A DNA stretch of 64,000 bases from Ligilactobacillus animalis KCTC 3501 = DSM 20602 (GCF_001434535.1 NZ_AYYW01000025.1:49260-113259); one strand, 5' to 3'; positions 37,294 to 48,651 are shown, numbered from the stretch's first letter. Made by a program: numbers and translations. The notes: generated by a model from the sequence alone, not told the origin.

Positions 37294-37322
37294 AAAAAGA
37301 GACCCACAACAGGTCTCTTTTT
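37294..37322. terminator. eno terminator
   Basis: AAAAAGAGACC (37294-37304) pairs perfectly with GGTCTCTTTTT (37312-37322) around a 7-nt loop. It ends the glycolytic operon. Confidence 0.9.
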
Positions 37323-37362
37323 GTAGTAGCTATACTACTAGATTGTTAAGTCAATCAACTAA

Positions 37363-38694
<1,332 letters not shown>

Positions 38695-38745
38695 TTACTC
38701 TCCTTTTAGTTTGATTGACTTTGAGAAATATTGTCCTCATCAATT

Positions 38746-38774
38746 ATTTTAATGGTTTTGGCCTAAACTTTCAA
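38746..38774 (-). promoter_or_regulatory. eno promoter
   Basis: On the minus strand TTGAAA (38769-38774) is followed after 17 bases by TAAAAT (38746-38751), about 58 bases before the eno start. Confidence 0.65.
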
Positions 38775-38806
38775 TCCATTTCATGAAGGTTCAAGCAAAA
38801 ATTAAT

Positions 38807-39589
<783 letters not shown>

Positions 39590-39598
39590 CTAAACAAA

Positions 39599-39629
39599 CT
39601 GGCAGGGGCAAAAATATTACCCCTGTCAG
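39599..39629 (-). other. Intercistronic hairpin pgk / tpiA
   Basis: CTGGCAGGGG pairs with CCCCTGTCAG (one G-U). The minus strand after it has no T run, so it is more likely an mRNA-stabilising or processing hairpin than a terminator. Confidence 0.5.
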
Positions 39630-39646
39630 CAATTGATCAATGGTTA

Positions 39647-40840
39647 TTACTTGTCAGAAACGGCAGCAATACCAGGAAGTGTCTTACCTTCAAGATATTC
39701 AAGGGAAGCACCACCACCAGTAGAGATGTGTGTCAACTTATCTGCGATACCTAATTTCTTAACAGCAGCAGTTGAGTCACCACCACCAACGATCGTAGTT
39801 GCATCTGTCAATGTGCCTAAGAATTCACCAACGCCAAGTGTACCCTTAGCGAAGTTAGACATTTCAAACACACCCATAGGTCCGTTCCAAACAACTGTCT
39901 TAGCATCTTTCAAGACATCCTTGAACAATGCAACAGACTTTGGTCCGATATCAAGCGCCATGTAGCCATCAGGAATGTCGCCTTCAAAGACTTCTGTAGG
40001 TGCATCGTTGTTGAATTCAGGTGCGCATACGTTATCAACTGGTAAAACGATCTTGTCGCCAGCTTTTTCAAGCAATTCTTTAGCTAAATCGATCTTGTCT
40101 TCTTCAACTAAAGAGTTACCGATCTTGATACCTTTAGCAGCGTAGAATGTGTATGTCATCCCACCACCAACGATGATCTTGTCAGCTTTGTCAAGTAAGT
40201 GTTCGATAACACCGATCTTGTCAGAAACCTTAGCACCACCTAAGATAGCAACGAATGGATGTACTGGGTTGTCAACAGCTTCACCCAAGAACTTGATTTC
40301 TTTTTCTAATAAGAAACCAGCAGCTGCTTGTTCCATGTTGCTTGCGATACCAACGTTAGAAGCGTGTGAACGGTGTGCTGTACCAAATGCATCGTTAACG
40401 AATACATCGCCAAGTGATGCCCAGTACTTGCCAAGTTCTGGATCGTTGCCAGATTCTTTCTTACCGTCTAAGTCTTCAAAACGTGTATTTTCAACAACTA
40501 AAACATCGCCATCTTCCATTTCAGCAATAGCTTTTTCTAATTGTTCACCACGTGTAGCTGGTACAAAAGTAACTTTCTTGTTCAAAAGATCAGCTAAGTG
40601 TTCTGCAACTGGACGTAAAGACAACTTTTCTTTGTCTTCTTCAGTCTTGATACGGCCAAGGTGTGAGAATAAGATAGCCTTGCCACCTTGATCTGTGATG
40701 TATTTGATCGTTGGCAATGCAGCTACCATACGGTTATCATCACCGATAACACCGTCTTTGATAGGAACATTAAAGTCAACACGAACTAAAACTTTTTTAC
40801 CTTTAAGATCTTTTAAATCTGAAACAATAAGTTTAGACAT
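39647..40840 (-). CDS. pgk: Phosphoglycerate kinase
   Basis: Pgk transfers the acyl-phosphate of 1,3-bisphosphoglycerate to ADP. The 397-residue protein has the N-terminal [14 protein letters not shown] motif, the SHLGR loop and the C-terminal nucleotide-binding [10 protein letters not shown]. The start is ATG 40838-40840, seven bases after GGAGG; an open frame extends farther upstream but is not translated from a ribosome site. Codon choice marks high expression. Confidence 0.98.
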   Translation of the reverse strand: MSKLIVSDLKDLKGKKVLVRVDFNVPIKDGVIGDDNRMVAALPTIKYITDQGGKAILFSHLGRIKTEEDKEKLSLRPVAEHLADLLNKKVTFVPATRGEQLEKAIAEMEDGDVLVVENTRFEDLDGKKESGNDPELGKYWASLGDVFVNDAFGTAHRSHASNVGIASNMEQAAAGFLLEKEIKFLGEAVDNPVHPFVAILGGAKVSDKIGVIEHLLDKADKIIVGGGMTYTFYAAKGIKIGNSLVEEDKIDLAKELLEKAGDKIVLPVDNVCAPEFNNDAPTEVFEGDIPDGYMALDIGPKSVALFKDVLKDAKTVVWNGPMGVFEMSNFAKGTLGVGEFLGTLTDATTIVGGGDSTAAVKKLGIADKLTHISTGGGASLEYLEGKTLPGIAAVSDK

Positions 40841-40867
40841 AAGTAAGCCTCCATGATTTGTTAAAAA

Positions 40868-40904
40868 TAAAAGGCGGGAGGAGTCTGCCTCCCCCCGCCT
40901 CATA
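40868..40904 (-). terminator. Intercistronic GC-rich hairpin gap / pgk
   Basis: AGGCGGG (40872-40878) pairs with CCCGCCT (40894-40900), with inner AGG/CCT pairs. The minus-strand sequence after the hairpin is TTTATTTTT, so it may act as a partial terminator that raises gap over pgk transcript, or protect the gap 3' end. Confidence 0.55.
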
Positions 40905-40942
40905 ACCTGCATAACAAGTTAAAATTAGCGTTTAGCTAAATC

Positions 40943-41956
40943 TTAAAGCATGCTTGCAAATTTTTCTAATGTACGGATCATTTGTGCTGTAAAGCCAGCT
41001 TCGTTGTCGTACCATGCAACAGTCTTAACAACTTGTGCATCGCCTTCACCAACAACTTGTGTTTGTGTTGGGTCGAAGATAGAACCAAATGATGTACCGA
41101 TGATATCTGAAGAAACGATACCGTCAGCATTGTAACCAAATGATGGGTTGTTTTCTGTAACTTTCTTAACTGCTTCGTTAACTTCTTCAGCTGTAACTTC
41201 TTTGTCAAGAGTTGCAACTAATTCTGTTAATGAACCTGTGATAACAGGAACACGTTGTGCATGGCCGTCTAACTTGCCGTTCAATTCTGGAACAACTAAG
41301 CCGATAGCTTTAGCAGCACCTGTTGAGTGAGGAATTGTGTTTTGAGCTGCAGCACGTGCGTTACGTACGTTACCACCGCGATCTGGACCATCTTGTAATT
41401 TTTGTGTAGCTGTGTAAGCGTGGATTGTTGTCATTGTACCAGCTTTGATGCCGAATGCATCGTTAACAGCCTTAGCAAGTGGTGCCAAGCAGTTTGTTGT
41501 ACATGAAGCAGCGGAAACGATTTGGTCTTCTGGTGTCAATGTATCATCGTTAACACCGTAAACGATCGTCTTCATCTTGCCAGCTGGAGCTGAAACAAGA
41601 ACTTTCTTAGCGCCTGCTTCTACGTGTGCTTGTGCCTTTTCTGGAGATGTGTAGAAACCTGTTGATTCAAGAACCAATTCTACACCATCGTTCTTAACCC
41701 AAGGAATGTTGCGTGCGTCTGCTTCTGCGTAAACAGGAATTTCCTTACCGTTAACGATAAGTGCGTTTTCTGTTGCGGAAACTTCACCTTCAAATTGACC
41801 ATGAGCTGTGTCATATTTCAACAAGTGAGCCAACATTGCTGGAGATGTCAAGTCGTTGATAGCAACGATTTCCAAGTCTTTTGATGTTTCAGCAATACGA
41901 CGGAATGCTAAACGGCCGATACGACCAAAACCATTAATACCTACTTTAGTAGTCAT
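40943..41956 (-). CDS. gap: Glyceraldehyde-3-phosphate dehydrogenase, type I
   Basis: Gap oxidises glyceraldehyde 3-phosphate to 1,3-bisphosphoglycerate with NAD+. The 337-residue protein begins with the Rossmann motif [10 protein letters not shown] and has the catalytic cysteine in [12 protein letters not shown]. The NAD-type aspartate follows in AINDLTSP. It is the first structural gene after cggR. An unusual feature is that its ribosome site is within a short hairpin (41963-41981). Confidence 0.98.
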   Translation of the reverse strand: MTTKVGINGFGRIGRLAFRRIAETSKDLEIVAINDLTSPAMLAHLLKYDTAHGQFEGEVSATENALIVNGKEIPVYAEADARNIPWVKNDGVELVLESTGFYTSPEKAQAHVEAGAKKVLVSAPAGKMKTIVYGVNDDTLTPEDQIVSAASCTTNCLAPLAKAVNDAFGIKAGTMTTIHAYTATQKLQDGPDRGGNVRNARAAAQNTIPHSTGAAKAIGLVVPELNGKLDGHAQRVPVITGSLTELVATLDKEVTAEEVNEAVKKVTENNPSFGYNADGIVSSDIIGTSFGSIFDPTQTQVVGEGDAQVVKTVAWYDNEAGFTAQMIRTLEKFASML

Positions 41957-41962
41957 ACTACA

Positions 41963-41981
41963 ATTTCCTCCTTTAGGAAAT
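41963..41981 (-). promoter_or_regulatory. Hairpin enclosing the gap ribosome-binding site
   Basis: On the minus strand ATTTCCT-AAAGG-AGGAAAT forms a 7-bp stem with a 5-nt loop, and the Shine-Dalgarno AAAGGAGG spans loop and stem. It starts 18 bases upstream of the gap ATG side. Confidence 0.5.
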
Positions 41982-42014
41982 AAAAATTTATTTTAAAAAG
42001 TAATGTTCAAAACA

Positions 42015-43043
42015 CTACTCTTTTAAAATCGCTTTTGCTGCTCCTTCGTCTGTGATCAGACATGTTTGTTTAGGAGCGTGTTTCATGTAAGAGACGATCG
42101 CTTTGGCTTTTGAGGTGCCACCAGCGACGGCAATTACACATTCCATAGAAGCGAGGTCTTCTAACTGGATCCCGATACGGGAGATCCGATACACGACCTG
42201 TCCTGCCTCATCAAAAAAGTAACCAAAGGCTTCACCGACTGCTTTGCGTTCATTTAACATCGCGATCATTTCTTGCGACATCGAACGTCGATGAGCCATA
42301 TGCATCGCTGTTCCGATACTGTGGATCACAGCATTACTTTGCCGTATCAAAGTAACGACTTCTTGAACAGCTGGTTCTTTTAGCAAGGGACGGTACGTAC
42401 TCTCGCTTACTTGCTCGGGCACATAAAGCGACCGGCTCTTTCCACCAGTTCGGCGTGCCATCCGAGCACAAACGTTATTAGCTTGGATCTCCATGCGTTC
42501 GCCCAATCCACCTCTAGCAGGCACAAAGAGCAGTTCACGTTGATCACTGATATCGGGCGTCAAACACGCAGCGATCTGCGCCATCGTCGTCCCGCCCATA
42601 GCCGCAATAATATTACGCCCACGAGGCAATAACGTCTTAAGTGTGTTGGTAACAAGTCTTCCCATCTCATTAACTACCTGTGTCTGATCATCGCTATCAC
42701 CAGCAACGACCAAGCAATTCTCGATCCCAAGTTTTTGGCTCAAACGTAATTCCAATTGCTTAAGATCTAATAATTGATCGATAAAACTTGCTAACCCCTG
42801 AATAACTTCTTTACCCTTATCTGTCAAGACCATCCCAGACTTAGTCGCTGCGACGAGTTCTTGTTGTTTTAGGCAATCTGCCTCACTCCGTAAGATCCGC
42901 TCGCTCATGCCCAAGGCTTCGGCTAATGAACGTCTACCTATTGGTCCAAATGTTGCAATCTGCTTTAGCACTGCATATCTTCGACTTAAGGTATCGATCA
43001 CATCTGGAACGATCCGCTCGATCCACTCGATCTCTTGGTGCAT
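42015..43043 (-). CDS. cggR: Central glycolytic genes regulator CggR
   Basis: CggR is a SorC/DeoR-family repressor of the gap operon that is released by fructose-1,6-bisphosphate. The 342-residue protein has an N-terminal winged helix (RYAVLKQIATFGPIGRRSLAEALGMSE) and a sugar-phosphate-binding domain (VIAAMGGTTMAQIA and VAGGTSKAKAIVSYM). It precedes gap by 58 bases and is transcribed from 43173-43201 across its own operator. Confidence 0.96.
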   Translation of the reverse strand: MHQEIEWIERIVPDVIDTLSRRYAVLKQIATFGPIGRRSLAEALGMSERILRSEADCLKQQELVAATKSGMVLTDKGKEVIQGLASFIDQLLDLKQLELRLSQKLGIENCLVVAGDSDDQTQVVNEMGRLVTNTLKTLLPRGRNIIAAMGGTTMAQIAACLTPDISDQRELLFVPARGGLGERMEIQANNVCARMARRTGGKSRSLYVPEQVSESTYRPLLKEPAVQEVVTLIRQSNAVIHSIGTAMHMAHRRSMSQEMIAMLNERKAVGEAFGYFFDEAGQVVYRISRIGIQLEDLASMECVIAVAGGTSKAKAIVSYMKHAPKQTCLITDEGAAKAILKE

Positions 43044-43064
43044 AATCTTCGTCTCCCTTTCTGT

Positions 43065-43201
43065 GGGACATGAAACGTCCAGAGGTTGGACAGCTCATTG
43101 CTGAGCTGATCGCTTAAGTAAGTCATCGTGAATTATCTTATCGTGATGACCCACTCCCCCAAGCACAATGAAATTATAACAACAATATTTCCCTTTTGCA
43201 A
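43065..43201 (-). promoter_or_regulatory. cggR operon promoter with CggR operator
   Basis: On the minus strand TTGCAA (43196-43201), 17 bases, TATAAT (43173-43178) is a near-consensus promoter. Within the leader, GGAC-GTTTCA-TGTCC and an adjacent TGTCC (43065-43092) resemble the CggR operator half-sites (GGGAC-N6-TGTCC repeated). Between them a direct repeat TCACGAT-N8-TCACGAT lies inside a GTCATC/GATGAC dyad (43122-43150), of unknown meaning. The remaining gap up to rpoN (43202-43388) shows no gene. Confidence 0.65.
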
Positions 43202-43388
43202 GGTATTGCGCGCGAAAATTCAATAAAAAAAACGAAAATCACTTAGTCACACTACCGACTATCCGAAGTTTTAGCATTTCACAAGTGTGATCGTTTATAA
43301 ATTAACGAACTTTAACTCTAAAACACACAGTGATCGCCCGTAATTCAAGGAACGATCAGGTTTTTTAGAAAATATTTTACTTAGTCAC

Positions 43389-44675
43389 TTAAAATCTTTT
43401 TCGCTTACTTGAAGAAGCGATATTTAATTTTTCACGATACTTAGCCACCGTTCTACGGGACACTTTTAGTCCATCACCCTGTAACCGCTCTGCCAATTTT
43501 TGATCTGAAAGTGGCTTATGTTTATCTTCGGCTCCGATATAAGTCTGGATCTTTTTATACACTTCATCAACACTAGTTTCATTACCAGCTTGATCAGTAT
43601 TAACTGCCTGGGAAAAGAAACTCCGTAATTCAAAGACCCCAAAATCGGTTTGCAAATACTTACCATTGACTGCCCGACTGACTGTTGATTCATGTAACTG
43701 TAGTTTTTGTGCTACATCACGCAATAGCATCGGTTTTAAGGGATGCTCTGGAACCGTAAAAAATTCTGGTTGGCGCTCTAAGATCTCTGCCCCGACCCGC
43801 TCGATCGTACTTTGCCTTTGAGCTAACTCAGCTACCAAAGTTTGATATTGCTTCTTTTTTTCTTTTAAATAATCAGCCACGCTTTGATCGAGTTCACCGA
43901 CTAAACTTTCATAGTAACTCTTGCGGAAAATGACCCGCGGTTTGACTAAAGTAGTTGATTCTGCTTGAAGAGTACCATCAACATTTTTAACGATCAGGTC
44001 TGGTGCGATACAAGCGGTTTCACTTTGATCGTAAGCTTTGCCTGGGGCAGCTGACAAAGTTTTTAGATAATCGATCAATGCTTGCATCTGCTTTAGATCG
44101 ATCGCCATTTTTTTAGCGATCTGTTCCCATTTACTTTGGGTAAAAAGTTCAAAATGCTCGGCGATCACACGATAAGCTAGGTCATCACGCCCTCGTTCAC
44201 TTTCAATTTGAAGTAACAAGCATTCCTGCAGATCGCGCGCACCGACACCAGGAGGATCTAAGCGCCACAAAAGAGTCAAAGCATCATCAAGTGTTGTTTG
44301 GTCGATTTTTTTATCACGGACCAGCTTTTTGGTATCCAGCTTTAGGTACCCATTTTGGTCTAAGTTTTGAACAAAGTAAACGACCCAATCCCGTAAAACG
44401 GTTTTTCGCATCGTCAGATTAACTTGATCAAGCAAATAATCAAAAAGTGAGCTAGTCTTGCTGGGCGGGGTCACAAAATCTGGCAAGGGCTGTCCGCTTG
44501 AGCTACCATTAAATGAAACAGCCACAAAAGGGTTATCCAATTCGATCTGTGAGAGATAGTCTTGAAGTTCGCTAGCATTAAATTTGAGCATTTGGATCGA
44601 TTGTTGCATTTTTTGCGTCATGATCAACTTACCTTGTTGTTTTTGTTGTAATGTTGTATCTTGTCTAAGTTTCAT
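43389..44675 (-). CDS. rpoN: RNA polymerase sigma-54 factor
   Basis: RpoN directs polymerase to -24/-12 promoters that need an AAA+ activator; in lactobacilli it mainly serves mannose-class PTS operons with LevR-type activators. The 428-residue protein has the glutamine-rich activator region (LQQKQQGKLIMTQKMQQSIQML), a core-binding region, the HTH (MLLRDVAQKLQLHESTVSRAVNGKY) and the RpoN box as RRTVAKYRE. It lies upstream of cggR, as in other lactobacilli. Confidence 0.96.
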   Translation of the reverse strand: MKLRQDTTLQQKQQGKLIMTQKMQQSIQMLKFNASELQDYLSQIELDNPFVAVSFNGSSSGQPLPDFVTPPSKTSSLFDYLLDQVNLTMRKTVLRDWVVYFVQNLDQNGYLKLDTKKLVRDKKIDQTTLDDALTLLWRLDPPGVGARDLQECLLLQIESERGRDDLAYRVIAEHFELFTQSKWEQIAKKMAIDLKQMQALIDYLKTLSAAPGKAYDQSETACIAPDLIVKNVDGTLQAESTTLVKPRVIFRKSYYESLVGELDQSVADYLKEKKKQYQTLVAELAQRQSTIERVGAEILERQPEFFTVPEHPLKPMLLRDVAQKLQLHESTVSRAVNGKYLQTDFGVFELRSFFSQAVNTDQAGNETSVDEVYKKIQTYIGAEDKHKPLSDQKLAERLQGDGLKVSRRTVAKYREKLNIASSSKRKRF

Positions 44676-44741
44676 TTTTTTATCCTTTTTGCAAATTTAT
44701 ACTTGTAATTATATCAAATATATTTTAGTATAATAAAGTAC

Positions 44742-44813
44742 GCATCGCTAGTGTAATGGATCGCACGCAAGATTCCGGTTCTTGTAATCTGGGTTCGACT
44801 CCCAGGTGATGCA
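44742..44813 (+). tRNA. tRNA-Arg (anticodon CCG)
   Basis: A full cloverleaf can be folded: acceptor GCATCGC (44742-44748) with GTGATGC (44806-44812), D arm GTGT/GCAC, anticodon stem CAAGA/TCTTG with loop TTCCGGT (44773-44779) giving anticodon CCG, and T arm CTGGG-TTCGACT-CCCAG. The discriminator is A and CCA is not encoded. It reads CGG arginine codons. A TATAAT at 44729-44734 is a possible -10. A terminator follows at 44828. Confidence 0.93.
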
Positions 44814-44825
44814 TCAAAAACTACG

Positions 44826-44867
44826 GTAATAGCATCTCATTTTGGTAATGAGGTGCTATTTTTTTGT
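44826..44867 (+). terminator. tRNA-Arg terminator
   Basis: AATAGCATCTCATT pairs (one wobble) with AATGAGGTGCTATT, followed by a run of T at 44859-44865. Confidence 0.88.
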
Positions 44868-44910
44868 AAAAAAATAACAGCTAACATTTACCGTTGAGCT
44901 GTTATTGTGC

Positions 44911-45234
44911 TTAATGACTTGTTCCAAATAAATTAACGATGACTACCCCGATCAAGATCAAGGAGATCCCTAATAAGGTCAACCAATTGATGCTTTCCTT
45001 AAAATAAAAAACACTGACTGCTGTCGCTAAAACGATCCCGATACCCGACCAGACCGCATAAGCCAAACTCAAATCTAGATTTTCTAACGACTTAGCTAAA
45101 AAGAAGAAACATAGCCCATATGCAACTAATGCTAAAGTCGAAAATGATAGTTTCGTAAACCCATCTGACATCTTCAAAAAAGTCGTTCCTAAAAATTCAC
45201 CGATGATCGCTGTTGCTAAATATACACAACTCAT
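44911..45234 (-). CDS. Small multidrug resistance (SMR) family efflux protein
   Basis: SMR proteins are proton-coupled antiporters of four helices working as dimers; members export quaternary amines or guanidinium. The 107-residue protein has the essential membrane glutamate in IIGEFLGTTFLK (about residue 13) and the signature LAYAVWSGIGIV. The ATG at 45232-45234 follows the marR stop with no gap (TAAATG), so regulator and pump are coupled. EmrE/QacC-like export and Gdx-type guanidinium export cannot be told apart with certainty; WSGIG with EF-type membrane one favours the multidrug class. Confidence 0.9.
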   Translation of the reverse strand: MSCVYLATAIIGEFLGTTFLKMSDGFTKLSFSTLALVAYGLCFFFLAKSLENLDLSLAYAVWSGIGIVLATAVSVFYFKESINWLTLLGISLILIGVVIVNLFGTSH

Positions 45235-45663
45235 TTATTCTTCTACCTGTCCTTTCAAATTGGTCAACATCTCTTCATTTAAATCGTTCAATAAGCGCAA
45301 CTTTTCTATCCCTAAAGCTTGCGCAGCTTTTAATTCCTTAGTTCGTAATTCTACCAAAACTGTCCGCGCCTGCTCTTGTCCAACTTCATTTAAATATAAG
45401 ATCTTACTGCGTTTATCAGTCGGATCGGGAAGGGTCATGATCTTTTCTTCTCGGCTCAACTTGTTGACTATTGAAGTAACAGTCTGTTTAGGCAGACCTG
45501 TTTCTTTGATCAAACATGTCAACGGTAATTTAAAGTCATGATTTTTAAACACTATAAATACATAAAGCAATGATGACGTGAGCCGATTTTTAGCGATCAA
45601 CTGATCATAAACATGGTTAAATGCGATCCAATCTGCAGTATAACGTTTTAGCTCGTTTTCCAT
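45235..45663 (-). CDS. MarR family transcriptional regulator
   Basis: The 142-residue protein has the MarR winged-helix core (LTCLIKETGLPKQTVTSIVNKLSREEKIMTLPDPTDKRSKILYLNEVG, with the DxRS-type wing as DKRSK) framed by dimerisation helices. It is encoded directly upstream of the SMR gene and probably represses both in the absence of a drug-like ligand. A partial 20-bp palindrome lies at its transcription start (45679-45698). Confidence 0.9.
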   Translation of the reverse strand: MENELKRYTADWIAFNHVYDQLIAKNRLTSSLLYVFIVFKNHDFKLPLTCLIKETGLPKQTVTSIVNKLSREEKIMTLPDPTDKRSKILYLNEVGQEQARTVLVELRTKELKAAQALGIEKLRLLNDLNEEMLTNLKGQVEE

Positions 45664-45678
45664 TTTCGCCTCTCCTTT

Positions 45679-45727
45679 TTAATCCGATTTCGTACTAAAT
45701 AATAATAGGAATTTTTAGCAAATGCAA
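45679..45727 (-). promoter_or_regulatory. marR-SMR promoter and candidate MarR operator
   Basis: On the minus strand TTGCAT (45722-45727), 17 bases, TATTAT (45699-45704) is a good promoter. The 20 bases just after the -10 (45679-45698) form a palindrome with 14 of 20 positions symmetric (TTA..T.CGA/TCG.A..TAA), a usual place for a MarR autoregulatory operator. Confidence 0.6.
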
Positions 45728-45737
45728 GTTTATTTGA

Positions 45738-45767
45738 TTTGACCATTTTTGACCAATAGGTTACAAT
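45738..45767 (+). promoter_or_regulatory. clpP promoter with CtsR operator
   Basis: TTTGACCATTTTTGACC at 45738-45754 is the exact reverse complement of a full CtsR box (RGTCAAA-NAN-RGTCAAA). TTGACC (45739-45744), 17 bases, TACAAT (45762-45767) is the promoter, so CtsR would cover the -35 region. Confidence 0.88.
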
Positions 45768-45824
45768 AGCAATATACAGTCAGTCACTGACTTCAAATTT
45801 ATTAATATTGCGGAGGTTCCCACT

Positions 45825-46421
45825 ATGAATTTAGTTCCTACAGTTATTGAACAATCATCTCAGGGAGAACGTGCCTATGATATCTATTCTCGTCTCTTAA
45901 AAGACCGGATCATCATGGTTTCAGGTGAAGTTAACGATGATATGGCAAATGCGATCATCGCCCAATTACTTTTCTTAGATGCTCAAGATCCTGAAAAAGA
46001 TATCTATATGTATATCAACTCTCCCGGTGGTTCCGTTTCAGCTGGATTAGCAATTTATGATACTATGAATTTTGTTAATGCAGATGTGCAAACGATCGTT
46101 ATGGGAATGGCAGCTTCAATGGCTTCTGTTTTAGCTACAGCTGGTGCTAAAGGCAAGCGCTTTGCATTACCTAACTCAGAGATCATGATCCACCAACCAT
46201 TAGGCGGGGCACAAGGTCAATCAACTGAGATCCAGATCGCAGCTGAACACATCTTGAAGACACGCAAATTGATCAACGAGATCTTAGCCGAACATTCTGG
46301 ACAAGATATCGAAACGATCGATCGTGACACTGAACGGGATAACTTCATGACCGCACAACAAGCAGTTGACTACGGTTTGATCGATGGGATCATGAAAAAT
46401 AAAAAAAAAAATAATCATTAA
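45825..46421 (+). CDS. clpP: ATP-dependent Clp protease proteolytic subunit
   Basis: ClpP forms the 14-mer serine protease chamber served by ClpX, ClpC and ClpE. The 198-residue protein has the catalytic serine in [11 protein letters not shown], histidine in [10 protein letters not shown] and aspartate in DTERDNFM. It has a CtsR operator and so is heat-inducible. The C-terminus ends in a lysine/asparagine stretch (KNKKKNNH). Its adaptors spxH and mecA and the substrate Spx are encoded in the same window. Confidence 0.98.
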   Translation: MNLVPTVIEQSSQGERAYDIYSRLLKDRIIMVSGEVNDDMANAIIAQLLFLDAQDPEKDIYMYINSPGGSVSAGLAIYDTMNFVNADVQTIVMGMAASMASVLATAGAKGKRFALPNSEIMIHQPLGGAQGQSTEIQIAAEHILKTRKLINEILAEHSGQDIETIDRDTERDNFMTAQQAVDYGLIDGIMKNKKKNNH

Positions 46422-46480
46422 AAAACAAGAGTGTGAAATATGCGAGCAACGCATATGTTTCACACTCTTGTTTTTTTAGT
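46422..46480. terminator. Bidirectional terminator clpP / EIIC gene
   Basis: A stem of more than 20 bp, AAAACAAGAGTGTGAAA plus TATGCG on each side with a small bulge, is flanked by A and T runs and overlaps the end of the EIIC gene. Confidence 0.9.
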
Positions 46481-47528
46481 TTGTCTTCAATAATAGATCT
46501 GTCGCAGAAATGAGCTTTTTCTTATCGATAAAAATGTATTTCATTAGATAGCCTAAGAGAACAGGCAGTACTACGAACAAACAGCTCAAACTTAAGATAC
46601 TCAACCAACCTGGCGCCATAAAACCGTATGCTGTCAGCGGTCCGACCAAGCCACTAAAGCCAAAGCCAGCACTCATCGGTGTACCTTGAATATTGAATAT
46701 TGCGCCTAAACCACCCATGATCGCCGAACTGATGACTACCGGCAGATAAAGAATAGGTTTTTCCAGCATATTGCCCATTTGGATCTTGGGAGTACCAAAG
46801 AAGTGAGCGATCACAGTTCCCAAGCTATTGACTGAACTTCCCATGATCGCTAAAGTGAATGCCCCAGCAGTAATACCTAAATTAGCCGATCCTGAAGCGA
46901 TCCCCGTGATCCCGATCGCAGCTGCGATCCCAACTGAACTGATCGGTGAACAGATCAACACTGCAAACGAGATACCCATTAAGATCCCCATCAAAATAGG
47001 TTGTAAGAGCGTAAAGGTTTTGATCCCAGCTCCGATAAAACCAGTCACGGCTTTAACATAAGGCAAGACCCACAAACCTAAACTACCACCAATAATGATC
47101 ACAATGATCGGCAACAATAAGATCGTATAATTTTTTAATTTATTTCCGATCAACTGAGCCAAGAGGACCGCAAAAACGATCGTTAGCCCAACGTTGATCA
47201 CATCATCCGTTCCAGCTAAGCCAAATCCTTGCTGCGTTTTTACGATCACGCCCGAACCGACCATCGCAGCCCCAGCGACCGAACTCATCTGGACCATATT
47301 CATCTTAAAAAGATAACCGACGCTAAAACCCGCCATCGCCGGTAGTAGACTCATATTAAATGTAGTGATATCCAAGACTGCATGCGCAAATGTCGGCCAG
47401 ATCTTCGCCAAAGCTTGCATTAATTGTCCCAACAAAGCCCCTGGGATCAATGAGACTACCACCCCCATGCTGATACCGTTCAATACATTCAAGGTAAATT
47501 CACGTCCCGTTATTTTCTTCACACTCAT
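46476..47528 (-). CDS. PTS EIIC-type membrane permease (PF13303-like)
   Basis: This 350-residue, highly hydrophobic protein has nine to ten membrane helices rich in Gly/Ala/Ile (for example VGIAAAIGITGIASGSANLGI, read as a loop-helix unit) and resembles the PTS_EIIC_2 family of permeases without fused EIIA or EIIB domains. The substrate is unknown. The start is ATG 47526-47528 after AAGGGGG; the upstream open frame lacks a ribosome site. No PTS partner genes are adjacent, so it may not work as a classical PTS transporter. Confidence 0.8.
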   Translation of the reverse strand: MSVKKITGREFTLNVLNGISMGVVVSLIPGALLGQLMQALAKIWPTFAHAVLDITTFNMSLLPAMAGFSVGYLFKMNMVQMSSVAGAAMVGSGVIVKTQQGFGLAGTDDVINVGLTIVFAVLLAQLIGNKLKNYTILLLPIIVIIIGGSLGLWVLPYVKAVTGFIGAGIKTFTLLQPILMGILMGISFAVLICSPISSVGIAAAIGITGIASGSANLGITAGAFTLAIMGSSVNSLGTVIAHFFGTPKIQMGNMLEKPILYLPVVISSAIMGGLGAIFNIQGTPMSAGFGFSGLVGPLTAYGFMAPGWLSILSLSCLFVVLPVLLGYLMKYIFIDKKKLISATDLLLKTN

Positions 47529-47646
47529 AAAAAATTCCCCCTTGACCTTTTTGGTCGCTTTAATAATTGTTAATCTACCCAAAAATAATTATAAAGTCAA
47601 CTTAAAAATTATAACTAACTCATTAAAAACTTAATGTAATATACAA

Positions 47647-47688
47647 ATAAAGCCGACAATTCAGCCAAAAGCTAAATTATCGACTTTA
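47647..47688 (-). terminator. whiA downstream hairpin
   Basis: AAAGCCGACAATTCAGC (47649-47665) pairs, with G-U pairs, to GCTAAATTATCGACTTT (47671-47687), which includes the whiA stop. The following minus-strand sequence is only moderately T-rich. Confidence 0.65.
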
Positions 47689-48639
47689 TCCATTTGAAAT
47701 ATTCTCATTTTCTTCTGCACGCAACTGCTGTGCATACTCATTTAACTTACGCAAACGATGATTGATCCCTGATTTTGAGATCGGTCCCCCAGCAACTAAT
47801 TCACCTAGTTCTTTTAAACTGACCTCTGGATGAGCGATCCGCGCTTGGGCTACTTCTTGTAACTTTTGCGGTAAACTCTCAAGCCCGATCCGTTGATCCA
47901 AATATTCGATATTTTCGATCTGCCGTTTGGCTGCATCAGCGACCTTGTTCATGTTTGCATTCTCACAATTGACGATACGGTTAACTGAATTTCGCATATC
48001 ACGAACGATCCGGATATCTTCAAACTTCAACATTGAAGCCGTAGCCCCGATCAACGATAGAAAATCAGCGATCTTTTCCGCCTCTTTTAGATAGGTGATA
48101 TAGCCACTTCGCCGCTCAGTTGTCCGAGCATTTAGACCATAACGATTGACCATCTTGCAGATCGTTTCATTATGATCTTCATACAACGAATAGATCTCTA
48201 AATGGTATCGACTCGTTTCTGGATTATTGACTGATCCAGTCGCTAAGAAAGCCCCGCGTAAGTAAGATCTTACTTTGGCATCATCATCTAGAAAAGCTAA
48301 CGGTACTGTTTCTTTGATCTGGAAACCATCTAAAATATCTAGATCTTTTAAAACATGATCACTTCCAGTTTTCAAACGCACGATATACAAGTTATTCTTC
48401 TTTAACTTCATCTTACGGCGTACCAGCAATTCACTTTCAACATCGTAGAACTGTTTTAATAAAACATAGATGCGCCGAGCGATCGCAGGATTTTCAGTTT
48501 GGACACTCAAAACAAATTGATGATTGACGATGCTAAGCGAACCATTCATCCGGATCAAAGCCATCAATTCCGCCTTGGCATTGCCAAAATGCACCTCAAG
48601 TGTCGTCAATTCTTTTTTTACGTCACTGGCGTATGACAT
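47686..48639 (-). CDS. whiA: DNA-binding protein WhiA
   Basis: WhiA affects cell division and chromosome segregation in Firmicutes and is a sporulation regulator in actinomycetes. The 317-residue protein has a homing-endonuclease-like N-terminal domain ([18 protein letters not shown], catalytic residues not kept) and a C-terminal HTH ([31 protein letters not shown]). It is the last gene of the rapZ-yvcK-whiA unit, 12 bases after yvcK. Confidence 0.96.
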   Translation of the reverse strand: MSYASDVKKELTTLEVHFGNAKAELMALIRMNGSLSIVNHQFVLSVQTENPAIARRIYVLLKQFYDVESELLVRRKMKLKKNNLYIVRLKTGSDHVLKDLDILDGFQIKETVPLAFLDDDAKVRSYLRGAFLATGSVNNPETSRYHLEIYSLYEDHNETICKMVNRYGLNARTTERRSGYITYLKEAEKIADFLSLIGATASMLKFEDIRIVRDMRNSVNRIVNCENANMNKVADAAKRQIENIEYLDQRIGLESLPQKLQEVAQARIAHPEVSLKELGELVAGGPISKSGINHRLRKLNEYAQQLRAEENENISNG

Positions 48640-48651
48640 TTAGCCACCCCT

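Noticed and set aside
43331..43366. Plus-strand hairpin TGATCG/CGATCA followed by TTTTTT, possible small RNA end
   Set aside because: The stem is only 6 bp with a 16-nt loop and no convincing plus-strand promoter is found; GATC-rich strings are common here.
44742..44813. tRNA-Arg as attachment site of the mobile element
   Set aside because: The element starts 15 kb away next to pgcA, and no copy of the tRNA 3' end is seen near the integrase.
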